Assembly (NCBI GenBank): GCA_902613655.1 | Contig: CACMHR010000002.1 | Span: 1 to 64,000, forward strand | Direction of reading: 5' to 3' | DNA: 64,000 bases | Source of the DNA: Anoxypelagibacter sp902613655 | GTDB lineage: Bacteria; Pseudomonadota; Alphaproteobacteria; Pelagibacterales; Pelagibacteraceae | Shown here: one piece after another, positions 33,473 to 42,050 of the stretch | Position numbering within the stretch: position 1 is the first letter of the stretch | Layout: every line of letters starts with the position of its first letter | Position numbers and translations under genes: made by a program | Notes under the pieces: generated by a model | Databases searched by the model: none | Seen by the model: only the letters and a program-made list of their open reading frames with translations | Told to the model about the DNA's origin: nothing

Positions 33473-34484
33473 TTTTTTCTCTTATAAATTTAACAATAAA
33501 ATCTATAGTCTCTGGCTTTGTTTCTGGTAACACTCCGTGTCCTAAATTAAAAATATATGGATAATTTGAAAAGATTGAGATGTATTTCATGATGTTCTTT
33601 TTCAATTCTTCTGTGGGGCCCAATAAAATTTTGGGATCCAAACCTCCTTGTATTGGTATTCCACCAGCTTTTTCTAAAATCCAGGATGGCTCAACATCGT
33701 AGTCAATACTTATACAGTCAGGTTTAACTACTTTGCAAAATTCTTCATATTTTTTGTTTATTCCTCTCGGAAAACAAATGATTGGTTTGCCCAGCTTCTT
33801 CAATCTTGCAACAATTCTTTTTGTTGGCTCAAAACAGAATTTTTTTATTTTATTTTCTGGAAGCAATCCTGCCCATGAATCAAATATTTGTAAAGTATCC
33901 GCTCCTGCCTCTATTTGATTTTTTAAGTGTAGGTATATAAAGCTTTCAATTTTGTTCGTTAATTTTTCTATTTTTTTTTCATCATTAAAAAAGCTTTCTA
34001 TATTAAAATTTTTCTTTGGGGATTCTCTATTGATCATATAGACTAAAAGAGTCCAAGGAGCTCCAGCAAAACCAATAAGGTTTGTGTTTTTAAGTTTTTC
34101 TTTTGTTTTTTCTATTCCTTTGTAAACCGGAGATACTCGCTCGACGAAATCACTTTCCTTACAATTTATTATTTTTTCAATATCTATTTCTCCTAATATT
34201 GGTCCATGTCCTTTTTTAAACTCTACTTTTTGGTTGAGACCGTAAGGTATTATTAAAATATCAGAAAAAATTATCGCAGCATCTAATTTAAATCTATTTA
34301 TGGGTTGTAATGTAATTTCTCTCACCAAGTTTGGGTTTAAACATAACTTTATAAAATCTTTATTTTCACTTCTAATTTTTCTAAATTCAGGAAGATATCT
34401 TCCAGCTTGTCTCATAAACCATATAGGTTTACCAGAAACTTTTTTATTTATTATACAGTCTGTTAGTTTACTCATAATATACAT
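33465..34484 (-). CDS. hemE: Uroporphyrinogen decarboxylase
   Basis: HemE decarboxylates the four acetate side chains of uroporphyrinogen III to coproporphyrinogen III. The 339-residue protein starts KPIWFMRQAGRYLPEFR near residue 19-35 and contains AAIIFSDILIIPYGLNQ, GFAGAPWTLLVYMI, LQIFDSWAGLLP and FNLGHGVLPETKPE, all diagnostic. Start is ATG 34484 or ATG 34475 three codons later. In alphaproteobacteria hemE flanks the replication origin, with the PPSR gene on the other side, exactly as here. Confidence 0.97.
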   Translation of the reverse strand: MYIMSKLTDCIINKKVSGKPIWFMRQAGRYLPEFRKIRSENKDFIKLCLNPNLVREITLQPINRFKLDAAIIFSDILIIPYGLNQKVEFKKGHGPILGEIDIEKIINCKESDFVERVSPVYKGIEKTKEKLKNTNLIGFAGAPWTLLVYMINRESPKKNFNIESFFNDEKKIEKLTNKIESFIYLHLKNQIEAGADTLQIFDSWAGLLPENKIKKFCFEPTKRIVARLKKLGKPIICFPRGINKKYEEFCKVVKPDCISIDYDVEPSWILEKAGGIPIQGGLDPKILLGPTEELKKNIMKYISIFSNYPYIFNLGHGVLPETKPETIDFIVKFIREKND

Positions 34485-34582
34485 TATAAATTTAAATTAT
34501 AATTGATGTAATAGGTTATGTTAGTTACTATGATTAGTATAATTCACCATTTATCTACATTTTTATACATTCAAGAAGCTAT

Positions 34583-34602
34583 AAATTAAGTAAAATTAAG
34601 TA
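34583..34602. repeat. Tandem direct repeat of AAATTAAGTA
   Basis: Two perfect adjacent copies of AAATTAAGTA (34583-34592 and 34593-34602) sit directly before the DnaA box. They are pure A/T except one G each and could be part of a duplex-unwinding element. Confidence 0.75.
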
Positions 34603-34603
34603 A

Positions 34604-34612
34604 TTATGCACA
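34604..34612 (+). promoter_or_regulatory. DnaA box TTATGCACA
   Basis: This 9-mer matches the TTATNCACA consensus without mismatch and lies 1 base after the tandem 10-mer in the hemE-PPSR gap. Nearby TTATCTACA (34551-34559) differs at one base from TTATCCACA. Confidence 0.65.
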
Positions 34613-34748
34613 ATCTTGAATAAAAGTTATAAAATTATAAACATAGGATAAATTGTTTGTAATTTGTTAATCTAGTATGAATAAAAAAAGTAGTTTTATA
34701 GATCTATACTTATATCTACTGATTATTATAAATTAATTAACAGAATTA

Positions 34749-35570
34749 ATGACAGGTAAATACCAGATAATTTTAATATCAGACTCAACCGGGGAAACGC
34801 TTGGAAGAATTTTCCTTGCCATACAATCTCAGTTTGCAAGCTTCGAGTATGATAAAAAAGAGTATGTTTTTATTAGAACAGAACAACAGATAGATAAGGT
34901 CCTAAACGAGTATAAAGGTAAAAAAAATACAATTGTTTTATACACGGTCGTAGATACCAAATTAGCTAAATATTTGGCTTCAGAAAGCCTCAAAAGCAAT
35001 ATTCCTTGTTTCGGAGTTTTAGGAAATCTAATTTTAAGTTTCTCAAAATTACTTAACCAGAAAGCTATACACAAACCTAGCGCCCAGCATGTCTTGGATG
35101 AAGACTATTATAAAAGAATAGAAGCAATACAATTTACAATGTCCCATGATGATGGGAAGAAAGCAGAGGATATAAATCAAGCTGACATTATTTTATTAGG
35201 TGTAAGTAGAACCAGCAAAACACCAACATCAATTTATTTAGCAAATCGAGGTTACAAGACCTTAAATATACCTTTGGTGCTTGATCACAAAATCCCTCAA
35301 ATTCTTAAGGCAAATTTTTCTAAATTTTGTGTTATTGGTTTAGTAGCTGATCCGGAGAGATTGTCCGAAATAAGAAGAACGCGCGCAAGCGTTAATCAAT
35401 CAATAGATCTTAAGACCTACACAGATGTAGAAGCAATAAAAGTAGAAGTCGAAAATTCAAAGAAAATGTTCAAACAGCATGGTTGGCCCATAATTGATGT
35501 AACACGAAGATCTGTCGAGGAAACCGCTGCATCTATAACTAAAATATTTGAAATAAAAAAGAACAAATGA
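34749..35570 (+). CDS. PPDK/PEPS regulatory kinase-phosphorylase (DUF299)
   Basis: The 273-residue protein begins YQIILISDSTGETLGRI and has the P-loop-like GVSRTSKTPTSIYLANRGYKTLNIPLV near residues 151-177, the hallmark of the PPSR (DUF299) family. These bifunctional enzymes phosphorylate and dephosphorylate pyruvate phosphate dikinase or PEP synthase with ADP/Pi, setting glycolysis/gluconeogenesis direction. Whether the target here is PPDK or PEP synthase is not visible. It is the RP001-type gene that flanks the alphaproteobacterial origin. It is the first gene of a run with 4-base overlaps to maf, aroE, coaE and dnaQ. Confidence 0.95.
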   Translation: MTGKYQIILISDSTGETLGRIFLAIQSQFASFEYDKKEYVFIRTEQQIDKVLNEYKGKKNTIVLYTVVDTKLAKYLASESLKSNIPCFGVLGNLILSFSKLLNQKAIHKPSAQHVLDEDYYKRIEAIQFTMSHDDGKKAEDINQADIILLGVSRTSKTPTSIYLANRGYKTLNIPLVLDHKIPQILKANFSKFCVIGLVADPERLSEIRRTRASVNQSIDLKTYTDVEAIKVEVENSKKMFKQHGWPIIDVTRRSVEETAASITKIFEIKKNK

Positions 35571-36148
35571 AAATTATTTTAGCTTCAAAAAGCGCTGTGA
35601 GAAAAAAAATTTTAGATCAAAATAATATCAAAAATGAAGTTATAGGGTCAAATGTGAATGAAGATGAGGTAAAAGTTTCTTTGCTAGCAGAAGGTGCGAG
35701 TCCAATGCTTATATCTAAAAATTTAGCAGAGTTGAAAGCAAATAAAGTAAGTTCAAAAGCACCCGATCGAATAGTTCTGGGGGCAGATAGCGTAATAGAT
35801 TATAATGGTGAGCTAATTTCTAAACCCAAAAATAGAGATGAGGCTCTAAGCATATTGAAAAAATTAAACGGTAATAATCACGATCTCATTAGTTCTGTAT
35901 GTATATCTAAAAATGCCTCAATGATTTGGAATTATACAGATACATCATCACTAACCATGAAAAAACTTGAAGAAAGCAAATTAAAATCTTATCTAGATAA
36001 AATCAAAGATGAAATCTTATTTGCTTATGGCGTGTATCAAATCGAAGCTGAAGGAAGATCTTTATTTTCTAAAGTTGAGGGAGATGAAAACTCAATAATG
36101 GGGCTCCCGGTTAAAAAAATTAAGGAGTATCTCGATAATCTAAAATGA
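35567..36148 (+). CDS. maf: Maf-family nucleotide pyrophosphatase
   Basis: The 193-residue protein has ILASKSAVRKKIL at the start (SxSxxR substrate loop), KNLAELKANKV near 47, IVLGADSVIDYNGELISKP near 68-86 (catalytic Asp region) and a C-terminal YGVYQIEAEGRSLFSKVEGDENSIMGLPV typical of Maf. It hydrolyses non-canonical or modified nucleoside triphosphates in the cytosol. ATGA overlaps tie it to PPSR and aroE. Confidence 0.93.
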   Translation: MKIILASKSAVRKKILDQNNIKNEVIGSNVNEDEVKVSLLAEGASPMLISKNLAELKANKVSSKAPDRIVLGADSVIDYNGELISKPKNRDEALSILKKLNGNNHDLISSVCISKNASMIWNYTDTSSLTMKKLEESKLKSYLDKIKDEILFAYGVYQIEAEGRSLFSKVEGDENSIMGLPVKKIKEYLDNLK

Positions 36149-36933
36149 AAAACTACTTGGTAATAGGAAATCCAATAGAGCACTCTTTGTCGCCTTTATT
36201 GCACAATTTTTGGATTAAAAAATATCATATATCTGCAATTTATAAAAAAATGGAGCTCGAAAGAAATAATATTGCAAAAATCATTTCTAATTTAAGGGAA
36301 AATAAAATCAATGGAATCAACGTAACTGTACCTTTCAAAAAAGATGTTATTCCATTTTTAGATGGAATGTCAGATATTGCTAAAGAGACTAATTCTGTAA
36401 ACACAATTTACAAAAAAGAAGCAAAAGTAATCGGAGACAATACAGATGTATATGGGTTCTCTACGGCAATAAAATTATCTAATTTTGATCCAAAAAACAA
36501 AAAAGCATTAATTTTAGGTGCTGGTGGAGTCTCGCCGTCTATTATATTTGCTTTAAAAAAAATGGGTATCTCAGAAATTATTTTATCCAACAGAACAAAA
36601 CAGAAAGCTGAGTCTTTAAAAAAGCTATTTCCTTATTTAAAAATAATTAATTGGGGAGAAACAGCTAAATTTGATTTAATAGTAAATACAACAAGCGTAG
36701 GTATTAAAAACAATGAAGAAATTAAATTGGACCTCTCAGAATTAGGGGGGGATCTATTTTATGATTTAATTTATAACCCATCTCAGACCAATTTTTTAAA
36801 AAAAGCAAAAAAACTTGGAAAAAAAATAGAAAATGGAAAAAATATGTTTATCTATCAGGCCGCGAGAGCTTTCAAAATTTGGCACAATATAGACCCAGAA
36901 GTTAATAGCGAGGTGGAAGATCTAATTAAATGA
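36145..36933 (+). CDS. aroE: Shikimate dehydrogenase
   Basis: AroE reduces 3-dehydroshikimate with NADPH in aromatic amino-acid synthesis. The 262-residue protein shows NPIEHSLSPLLHNFW near 9-23, INGINVTVPFKKDV near 54-67 with catalytic Lys65 region, NTDVYGF near 98-104, LGAGGVSPSIIFAL (NADP loop) near 125, SNRTKQKAESL and a C-terminal MFIYQAARAFKIW. It overlaps maf and coaE by 4 bases each. Confidence 0.96.
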   Translation: MKNYLVIGNPIEHSLSPLLHNFWIKKYHISAIYKKMELERNNIAKIISNLRENKINGINVTVPFKKDVIPFLDGMSDIAKETNSVNTIYKKEAKVIGDNTDVYGFSTAIKLSNFDPKNKKALILGAGGVSPSIIFALKKMGISEIILSNRTKQKAESLKKLFPYLKIINWGETAKFDLIVNTTSVGIKNNEEIKLDLSELGGDLFYDLIYNPSQTNFLKKAKKLGKKIENGKNMFIYQAARAFKIWHNIDPEVNSEVEDLIK

Positions 36934-37493
36934 TTAAAATAGGCATAACTGGCTCTTTGGCCTCTGGGAAATCTACGGTAGCAAGAATTTTTGCTGGAAC
37001 TAAGTACCCATTATTTAATGCAGATCTACAAGTGAGCAAGATCTATAGGCAAAAAATATTTGCTAATAAAATCTTTAAAGTATTTAGGTTAAACAATAAA
37101 AAAAATATTAAATTTAAAATAAAAAATATTATTAAGAAAAATAAGGGAGAAATAAATAAATTAGAAAAAATAATACATCCACTTATTAGAAATCAAATTA
37201 AAATTTTTACAAGAAAAAATAAAAAGAAAAAATTTATTTTCTTTGAAATACCGCTACTTATTGAGAGCAAACTTATGAAAAATTATGATCAGATTATATT
37301 TGTAAATTCTACGAGAAAAATAAGACTAAAGAGACACCTCAAAAGGGGCAAGAACAAAGAAATGTTTAATTTACTTGATAAAAGGCAACTTTCACCCCAA
37401 AAAAAAATTAAGTTTTCTGATTATGTTATCAACAATAACGGGTCTTTAAAAAAATTGAAAATAAAAATTAAATCTATAAAAAATAAACTATGA
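36930..37493 (+). CDS. coaE: Dephospho-CoA kinase
   Basis: CoaE phosphorylates the 3'-OH of dephospho-CoA, the last step of CoA synthesis. The 187-residue protein has the P-loop GSLASGKST (residues 8-16), FNADLQVSKIY (DA-type substrate loop), IIHPLIRNQI near 86 and FFEIPLLIESKL near 107. The middle is very lysine/asparagine-rich and the protein is slightly shorter than most CoaE (about 200), but key motifs are in place. It overlaps aroE and dnaQ by 4 bases. Confidence 0.93.
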   Translation: MIKIGITGSLASGKSTVARIFAGTKYPLFNADLQVSKIYRQKIFANKIFKVFRLNNKKNIKFKIKNIIKKNKGEINKLEKIIHPLIRNQIKIFTRKNKKKKFIFFEIPLLIESKLMKNYDQIIFVNSTRKIRLKRHLKRGKNKEMFNLLDKRQLSPQKKIKFSDYVINNNGSLKKLKIKIKSIKNKL

Positions 37494-38158
37494 ACGAAAT
37501 AATTCTCGATACAGAGACTACCGGTCTTTCTATAAAAGATGATCATAGGATTATTGAAATTGCGTGCATTGAAACACAAAATCTCATTCCAACAAAAAGG
37601 ATTTTTTATAAACTCATCAATCCTGAAAGAGACGTATCCGTAGAGGCACTTAAGATCCATGGATACTCAAATGAAGTATTAAAAAATAAGGAAAAATTTG
37701 CTGATATTGCTAAAGAGTTTAAAAACTTTATTTCAGGAAAAAAACTCATTATCCATAACGCGCCTTTTGATATTTCATTCATTAATCATGAATTAAAGAA
37801 ATTGAATATTGAGGGTATTGATATTAAAAAAAATGTAATTGATAGTTTAGAGGTCGCGAGATCAAAATTTCCTGGTTCTTCTAATTCCTTAGATAATCTC
37901 TGTAAAAAATTCAATATTGATCTATCAAAAAGAACAAAACACAATGCTTTATTAGATTGTGAATTGTTAAGGCAAGTTTATATAAATCTTGTTGGGGAGA
38001 AAGAGCCTTCATTACAATTTAAACAAGCAGAGAACCTAAATGAAAATCAAAATAATATTGTAAAAAAATACTCAAAAGATGTAATCAGGCCTTCTCAAGT
38101 AGAAATTAATTATCATGCGGAATTTTTAAAGAAAGAAATTAAAAAAAACTACTTTTGA
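37490..38158 (+). CDS. dnaQ: DNA polymerase III epsilon subunit (3'-5' exonuclease)
   Basis: The 222-residue proofreading subunit has Exo I motif ILDTETTGLS (Asp7, Glu9), IIEIACIE, Exo II LIIHNAPFDISFINHEL near 85-99 and Exo III KHNALLDCELLRQVY near 149-163 (DEDDh type). The C-terminal part is short. It ends the PPSR-maf-aroE-coaE-dnaQ run. Its last 10 bases overlap the convergent secB gene. Confidence 0.95.
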   Translation: MNEIILDTETTGLSIKDDHRIIEIACIETQNLIPTKRIFYKLINPERDVSVEALKIHGYSNEVLKNKEKFADIAKEFKNFISGKKLIIHNAPFDISFINHELKKLNIEGIDIKKNVIDSLEVARSKFPGSSNSLDNLCKKFNIDLSKRTKHNALLDCELLRQVYINLVGEKEPSLQFKQAENLNENQNNIVKKYSKDVIRPSQVEINYHAEFLKKEIKKNYF

Positions 38159-38571
38159 TTTTTTCTACTTTCATACAGTCTTTTAAAATCAATTTTTTCA
38201 GGAATATTAATCTTATTAAAACCAGAATTCTTAAATAAAAATATTATTACTTCTCTCATACTTGGATATACTTCTTCAGGCACATTAATAAGTATAATTT
38301 TTTCCATTTCATCTTTACTCCCAATTTCATTGAATTGAATTATAGATGACAGCTCAACTTTAACATCTAAGTTGCTTTTAGATGTATTATTAACAGGTAT
38401 TAATCTTAAATTAATGTCAGCTTGAATAATTTTTTCTTTTAGTTTTATGCTCTTAATATCACACACAAAAGTATAATTTTTTATATCTTTTTCTAAAAGA
38501 AAGTAGGATTTTGCGTCTTTTATTTTAAAACTTAAATCCTTTATGTATTTTGTTACAATTTCATATGTCAT
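38149..38571 (-). CDS. secB: SecB-type protein-export chaperone
   Basis: SecB keeps pre-proteins unfolded for SecA. The chosen start ATG 38571 gives 140 residues beginning MTYEIVTKYIKDLSFK, the conserved SecB N-terminus; a further 17 residues up to 38622 are possible in frame but unlike SecB and would lie inside the upstream fxsA gene. Further support is the NLDVKVELSSIIQF strand and INVPEEVYPSMREVIIFLFKNSGF, equivalent to the typical LFPYAREVISDLVSRGGF segment. Sequence is divergent, but the order dnaQ/secB/fxsA/Tim44-like is usual in alphaproteobacteria. It overlaps fxsA by 11 bases. Confidence 0.88.
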   Translation of the reverse strand: MTYEIVTKYIKDLSFKIKDAKSYFLLEKDIKNYTFVCDIKSIKLKEKIIQADINLRLIPVNNTSKSNLDVKVELSSIIQFNEIGSKDEMEKIILINVPEEVYPSMREVIIFLFKNSGFNKINIPEKIDFKRLYESRKNQK

Positions 38572-38977
38572 CTTTATCCTTGTCCAAAATCTCTCCCTCA
38601 ATATAATCTTTTTTCTCATCAATTGGTTTTCTTTTTTTCTTAATAAATAAATTAATTATTTTTCTCCTTGTAAAAGGAACAAGTAAAAGAAATCCAAAGA
38701 AATCAGTCATGAAACCAGGAATTATCAGTAACAACGCTGCAAAAGCTATTGAAGCGCCAGATATCATTTCGTACATAGGTATTTTATTTTTGTATAAGTT
38801 ATTAATGCCCGATTTTAAAGTGTTGAGCCCTTCTAGTCTTGCAAAAAATATCCCTATAAACGCTGTAAGAAATATAAGTGCAATTGTATTTAAAGCACCG
38901 ATATTTTGGCCTATTTTTATCATTAAAAATATTTCTATGGCTGGAATTGCGATTATTAGTAATAGCACTGTGTTCAT
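38561..38977 (-). CDS. fxsA: FxsA family membrane protein
   Basis: The 138-residue inner-membrane protein has PAIEIFLMIKIGQNIGALNTIALIFLTAFIGIFFAR near 12-47 and LIIPGFMTDFFGFLLLVPFTRR near 83-104, the FxsA hallmarks, then a charged tail. In E. coli FxsA influences phage T7 exclusion by F; the normal role is unknown. It is divergent from the Tim44-like gene with about 44 bases between starts. Confidence 0.93.
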   Translation of the reverse strand: MNTVLLLIIAIPAIEIFLMIKIGQNIGALNTIALIFLTAFIGIFFARLEGLNTLKSGINNLYKNKIPMYEMISGASIAFAALLLIIPGFMTDFFGFLLLVPFTRRKIINLFIKKKRKPIDEKKDYIEGEILDKDKDDI

Positions 38978-39021
38978 TTGACGGTTTCCAAATTATATTA
39001 TTAATGTATATTTATCAAACA

Positions 39022-39627
39022 ATGAGTAATAGTTTTGGATATTTGGACATTATACTTCTAGCCATGATTGCTGGTTTCATAATTTTGAGACTAAGAAATA
39101 TTCTGGGCAGAAAAACTGGACATCAAGAAAAAGCTTTTTCTGATTTTACCGATAAAAAATTTGAACAATTTAAAAAAGCGTATACTGCCAGAGATACAAA
39201 ACCAAAAAATGAATTCGATGCAAAAGACAAGAAACAATTTTTAAAAGGTGCAGAATTAGCGTACGAAACAATTTTGACATCTTTTTCAAAAGGTGACAAA
39301 GAAAATCTAAAAACTCTTTTAACAGAAAAAATGCAAAATAATTTTTCATCAGCTATTGAAGATAGAAAAGCAAAAAAAATAAAGTCCGAATTAACTTTTG
39401 TAGGTATAAAATCTTCTGCTATTGAAAATTTTGAAAAAACAGCAGAGGCTTTATATTTTACTGTAAAATTTGTTAGTGAAATAATTTCAGTTAAAAAAGA
39501 CAAAGATAATAAAGTAGTCGAGGGAGATCCAAACAAAATTAGAACAGTAATTGATCACTGGAAGTTTACAAAAAAAATATCAAGCCCAAGCCCAAATTGG
39601 TATCTTGCCGAAATCAAAAATTCTTGA
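39022..39627 (+). CDS. Tim44/TimA domain protein
   Basis: I choose ATG 39022 (201 residues, MSNSFGYLDIILLAMIAGFIILRLRNILG); extension to 38878 would run into the divergent fxsA gene and adds non-homologous sequence. An N-terminal membrane anchor (residues 8-24) is followed by a Lys-rich linker and a Tim44-like domain: FLKGAELAYETILTSFSKGDKENLKTLLT (about 74-102) and the C-terminal IDHWKFTKKISSPSPNWYLAEI, all typical. These proteins are the bacterial relatives of mitochondrial Tim44, with an unclear envelope role. Its stop overlaps the Smr gene start (TTGA). Confidence 0.88.
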   Translation: MSNSFGYLDIILLAMIAGFIILRLRNILGRKTGHQEKAFSDFTDKKFEQFKKAYTARDTKPKNEFDAKDKKQFLKGAELAYETILTSFSKGDKENLKTLLTEKMQNNFSSAIEDRKAKKIKSELTFVGIKSSAIENFEKTAEALYFTVKFVSEIISVKKDKDNKVVEGDPNKIRTVIDHWKFTKKISSPSPNWYLAEIKNS

Positions 39628-40046
39628 TTAAAAATTTAGAAGAAAAAGATTCAGATTTAAAAGATTGGCAGAAATTTTTAGAAGAACCTGGAAATATTCA
39701 TAACAAAGATAATGATGAAACAATTGATTCAAATTCTAATAAAAAATTTAAATTTGATTTCCACGGATATACAATAGAAAAAGCGAACTTAACAATAGAA
39801 AAAATAATATCAAAATGTTACGAAAATGGTGTTAATGAAATTTTAGTAATAACAGGAAAAGGAATTCACTCTAAAGATAACGACGTGTACAACTCTACAG
39901 AATATAATAAGCTTAAAAGCACAATACCATTATTCATAAAAAATGAACCAAGTTTATCGTCAAAAATTAAAAATATTAAAACTGCGCCAAGTGACAAGGG
40001 AGGAGAAGGTGCATTGATAATTAAACTTAAGAAATCTATAAAATAA
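39624..40046 (+). CDS. Smr domain protein
   Basis: This small protein has the Smr (MutS2 C-terminal-like) domain: KFDFHGYTIEKA (DLHGYT type) in the middle and EILVITGKGIHS, with the C-terminal APSDKGGEGALIIKLKK. Smr domains are nicking endonuclease/RNA-binding modules. There is no ATG at the beginning; the best start is TTG 39624 overlapping the Tim44-like stop (140 residues), with another in-frame TTG at 39597 possible. It converges with hslU, overlapping its end by 11 bases. Confidence 0.88.
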   Translation: MIKNLEEKDSDLKDWQKFLEEPGNIHNKDNDETIDSNSNKKFKFDFHGYTIEKANLTIEKIISKCYENGVNEILVITGKGIHSKDNDVYNSTEYNKLKSTIPLFIKNEPSLSSKIKNIKTAPSDKGGEGALIIKLKKSIK

Positions 40047-41406
40047 ATTTTGATAAATCAGTATCTTTAACTAGGTCACCCAAATTTTTCTTAACATAGT
40101 CTTTATTTATCGTAATCTTTTGTCCTGATTTATCCGAAGCTGTAAAACTAATTTCATCTAAAACTTTTTCTATAATTGTATGCAATCTTCTTGCGCCAAT
40201 GTTTTCCACAGTAGAATTTATCTCAGTTGATAATTTAGCAAGCATATCAATTCCATCATCTGAAAACTCTAAGTCAACATTTTCGGTTTTCAGTAATGCT
40301 TTGTACTGTTTAATCAAACTATTATCTGGTTCCTTTAAAATTCTTTTAAAATCTTCCTCTGTAAGTGCACGTAGCTCAACTCTAATTGGAAGACGACCTT
40401 GTAATTCAGGTAATAAGTCCGATGGTTTCGCAAGTTGAAATGCTCCGGATGCTATAAATAAAACGTGATCAGTTTTTACAGGTCCATATTTTGTATTTAC
40501 AGTTGTTCCCTCTATAAGTGGAAGAAGATCCCTTTGAACTCCTTCCCTAGACACATCGCCACCAGCTCTATCTGTTCTTGCTGAAACTTTGTCTATTTCA
40601 TCCAAGAAAACTATGCCATTATTTTCTGTAGACTCCATGGCTTCTTTTATTATTTTGTCCTGCTCAATCATTTTATCTGACTCTTGAGCTATTAGAATTT
40701 CATGGGATTCTTTAACGCTCATTTTCTTCTTTTTTCCCTTTTGGCCAATAGATTTACCTAGCATTTCTCCTAAGTTTACCATTCCAATATTTGCTCCAGG
40801 CATTCCTGGTATTTCAAAGCTTGGCATTCCAGATTTGGTTTCATTAACCTCTATTTCAATTTCATTTTTATCTAAATCACCCGAACGAAGTCTTTTTCTA
40901 AAACTTTCTCTCGTAGCTAAACTTGCTTTTTTGCCGACAAGCGCATCTAAAACTTTTTCTTCGGCAGCCTGCTGAGCCTTTGCATGAACTTCTTTTCTCC
41001 TTTTCTCCTTTTCCATTGCAATCGCAATTTCAATTAAATCTCTTATAATCTGTTCAACATCTCTACCCACATACCCTACTTCAGTAAATCTTGTTGCTTC
41101 AACTTTAATAAATGGTGCTTGAGCTAACCTAGAAAGTCTCCTAGAAATTTCTGTTTTTCCAACACCTGTTGGGCCAATCATTAAAATATTTTTTGGTAAC
41201 ACTTCTTCTTTCATATCGTCTGTTAGCGCTTGTCTTCTCCATCTGTTTCTTAATGCTACAGCAACAGCCCTTTTGGCTTCGGTTTGTCCAATTACATATC
41301 TGTCTAATTCAGAAACTATTTCTCTAGGCGAAAGTGCGCTTGTTTTTGATGATTTTTTACTATCACTATCTTTGACAACTTTCAGATTTGGAGCTTTTTG
41401 TATCAT
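40036..41406 (-). CDS. hslU: HslU, ATPase of the HslUV protease
   Basis: The 456-residue AAA+ unfoldase has SPREIVSELDRYVIGQTEAKRAVAVALRNRWRR at 26-58, Walker A GPTGVGKTE at 78-86, an intermediate I-domain (about 130-250), Walker B GIVFLDEIDKV, GGDVSREGVQRDLLPLIEG and IGARRLHTIIEKVLDEISF. It unfolds substrates for HslV in the cytosol, notably in stress. It starts 2 bases after the hslV stop on the same strand. Confidence 0.97.
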   Translation of the reverse strand: MIQKAPNLKVVKDSDSKKSSKTSALSPREIVSELDRYVIGQTEAKRAVAVALRNRWRRQALTDDMKEEVLPKNILMIGPTGVGKTEISRRLSRLAQAPFIKVEATRFTEVGYVGRDVEQIIRDLIEIAIAMEKEKRRKEVHAKAQQAAEEKVLDALVGKKASLATRESFRKRLRSGDLDKNEIEIEVNETKSGMPSFEIPGMPGANIGMVNLGEMLGKSIGQKGKKKKMSVKESHEILIAQESDKMIEQDKIIKEAMESTENNGIVFLDEIDKVSARTDRAGGDVSREGVQRDLLPLIEGTTVNTKYGPVKTDHVLFIASGAFQLAKPSDLLPELQGRLPIRVELRALTEEDFKRILKEPDNSLIKQYKALLKTENVDLEFSDDGIDMLAKLSTEINSTVENIGARRLHTIIEKVLDEISFTASDKSGQKITINKDYVKKNLGDLVKDTDLSKFIL

Positions 41407-41408
41407 TA

Positions 41409-41948
41409 TTATATTTTCTCGGCTGTGATGTTGTTATTTGTGAATACACAAATCTCTGACGCAACTTTTAATGACTTTTTAGCAATTTCTTCTGCTGTCA
41501 TCTTTGTTTCTATTAAAACTTTAGCTGCAGCAAGGGCATAATTGCCACCTGAGCCGATACCAATTAATCCATCTTCTGGTTCTAGAACATCTCCTGTTCC
41601 AGAAATTATAAAGCTTTTCTCTTTATCAGCCACAGCCATTAGCGCTTCAAGTCTTCTTAAATATTTATCTGTTCTCCAGTCTTTAGCAAGTTCAACAGCT
41701 GCCCGAGTTAAATTTCCTGCATGTTTTTCTAATTTTGCCTCTAATCTTTCAAAAAGGGTTAAAGCATCTGCCGTTGATCCCGCAAATCCAGCAATCACAT
41801 TTCTTTTCTCAATCTTTCTTACTTTTTTTGCTTTACTTTTTAGGACTGTGTTTCCTAAACTAACCTGGCCATCACCAGCAACAATAGTTTGTCCATCTTT
41901 TCTTATTAAAACAATGGTAGTTCCATGCCAATTTTTGTTTGTATCCAT
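41409..41948 (-). CDS. hslV: HslV, protease subunit of HslUV
   Basis: The 179-residue threonine protease has NWHGTTIVLIRKDGQTIVAGDGQVSLG, where the first Thr after HG is the catalytic N-terminal residue after processing of the short propeptide. KVRKIEKRNVIAGFAGSTADALTLFERLE and GIGSGGNYALAAAKVLIE are family marks. It forms a double hexamer capped by HslU and is divergent from hisB, with about 100 bases between the starts. Confidence 0.97.
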   Translation of the reverse strand: MDTNKNWHGTTIVLIRKDGQTIVAGDGQVSLGNTVLKSKAKKVRKIEKRNVIAGFAGSTADALTLFERLEAKLEKHAGNLTRAAVELAKDWRTDKYLRRLEALMAVADKEKSFIISGTGDVLEPEDGLIGIGSGGNYALAAAKVLIETKMTAEEIAKKSLKVASEICVFTNNNITAEKI

Positions 41949-42050
41949 GACTCATATGTGGAGATTTAATTTGAATCTTCAAGAGCTGAAACAGGATTTA
42001 TTGCCAAAATCATAATTTAGCTATATATCTTAGTTTTAATCTTGGTAGAT

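Larger units (their letters stand above)
34485..34748. other. Candidate chromosomal replication origin (oriC)
   Basis: This 264-base AT-rich gap between divergent hemE and the PPSR gene has no ORF of note. In Caulobacter the origin lies between hemE and the RP001-type (PPSR) gene, and the same gene pair flanks the proposed Rickettsia origin. The gap holds a perfect DnaA box (TTATGCACA), a one-mismatch box TTATCTACA (34551-34559), a weaker TTATACATT (34563-34571) and a tandem 10-mer. Gene orientation diverges from it on both sides near the gap. Promoters for hemE and PPSR must also lie here. Confidence 0.7.

Noticed and set aside
34583..34602. CtrA-like TTAA-N-TTAA arrangement in the oriC candidate
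   Set aside because: Spacing is 6, not the required 7, and TTAA is frequent in such AT-rich DNA.
38572..38622. N-terminal extension of SecB by 17 residues
   Set aside because: It lies inside fxsA and the SecB homology begins at the ATG at 38571.
38878..39021. 48-residue N-terminal extension of the Tim44-like protein
   Set aside because: It is antisense to the start of fxsA and lacks family similarity; ATG 39022 places the membrane anchor correctly.
41542..42015. Plus-strand frame of 157 codons over hslV
   Set aside because: Antisense to the conserved hslV; only its last codons lie in the hslV-hisB gap.
41956..42015. Short frame MWRFNLNLQELKQ... before hisB, resembling the Rho N-terminus (NLQELKQ)
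   Set aside because: Codons differ from rho, the match is 7 residues, and there is no His run as in a his leader peptide; probably chance or a shadow.
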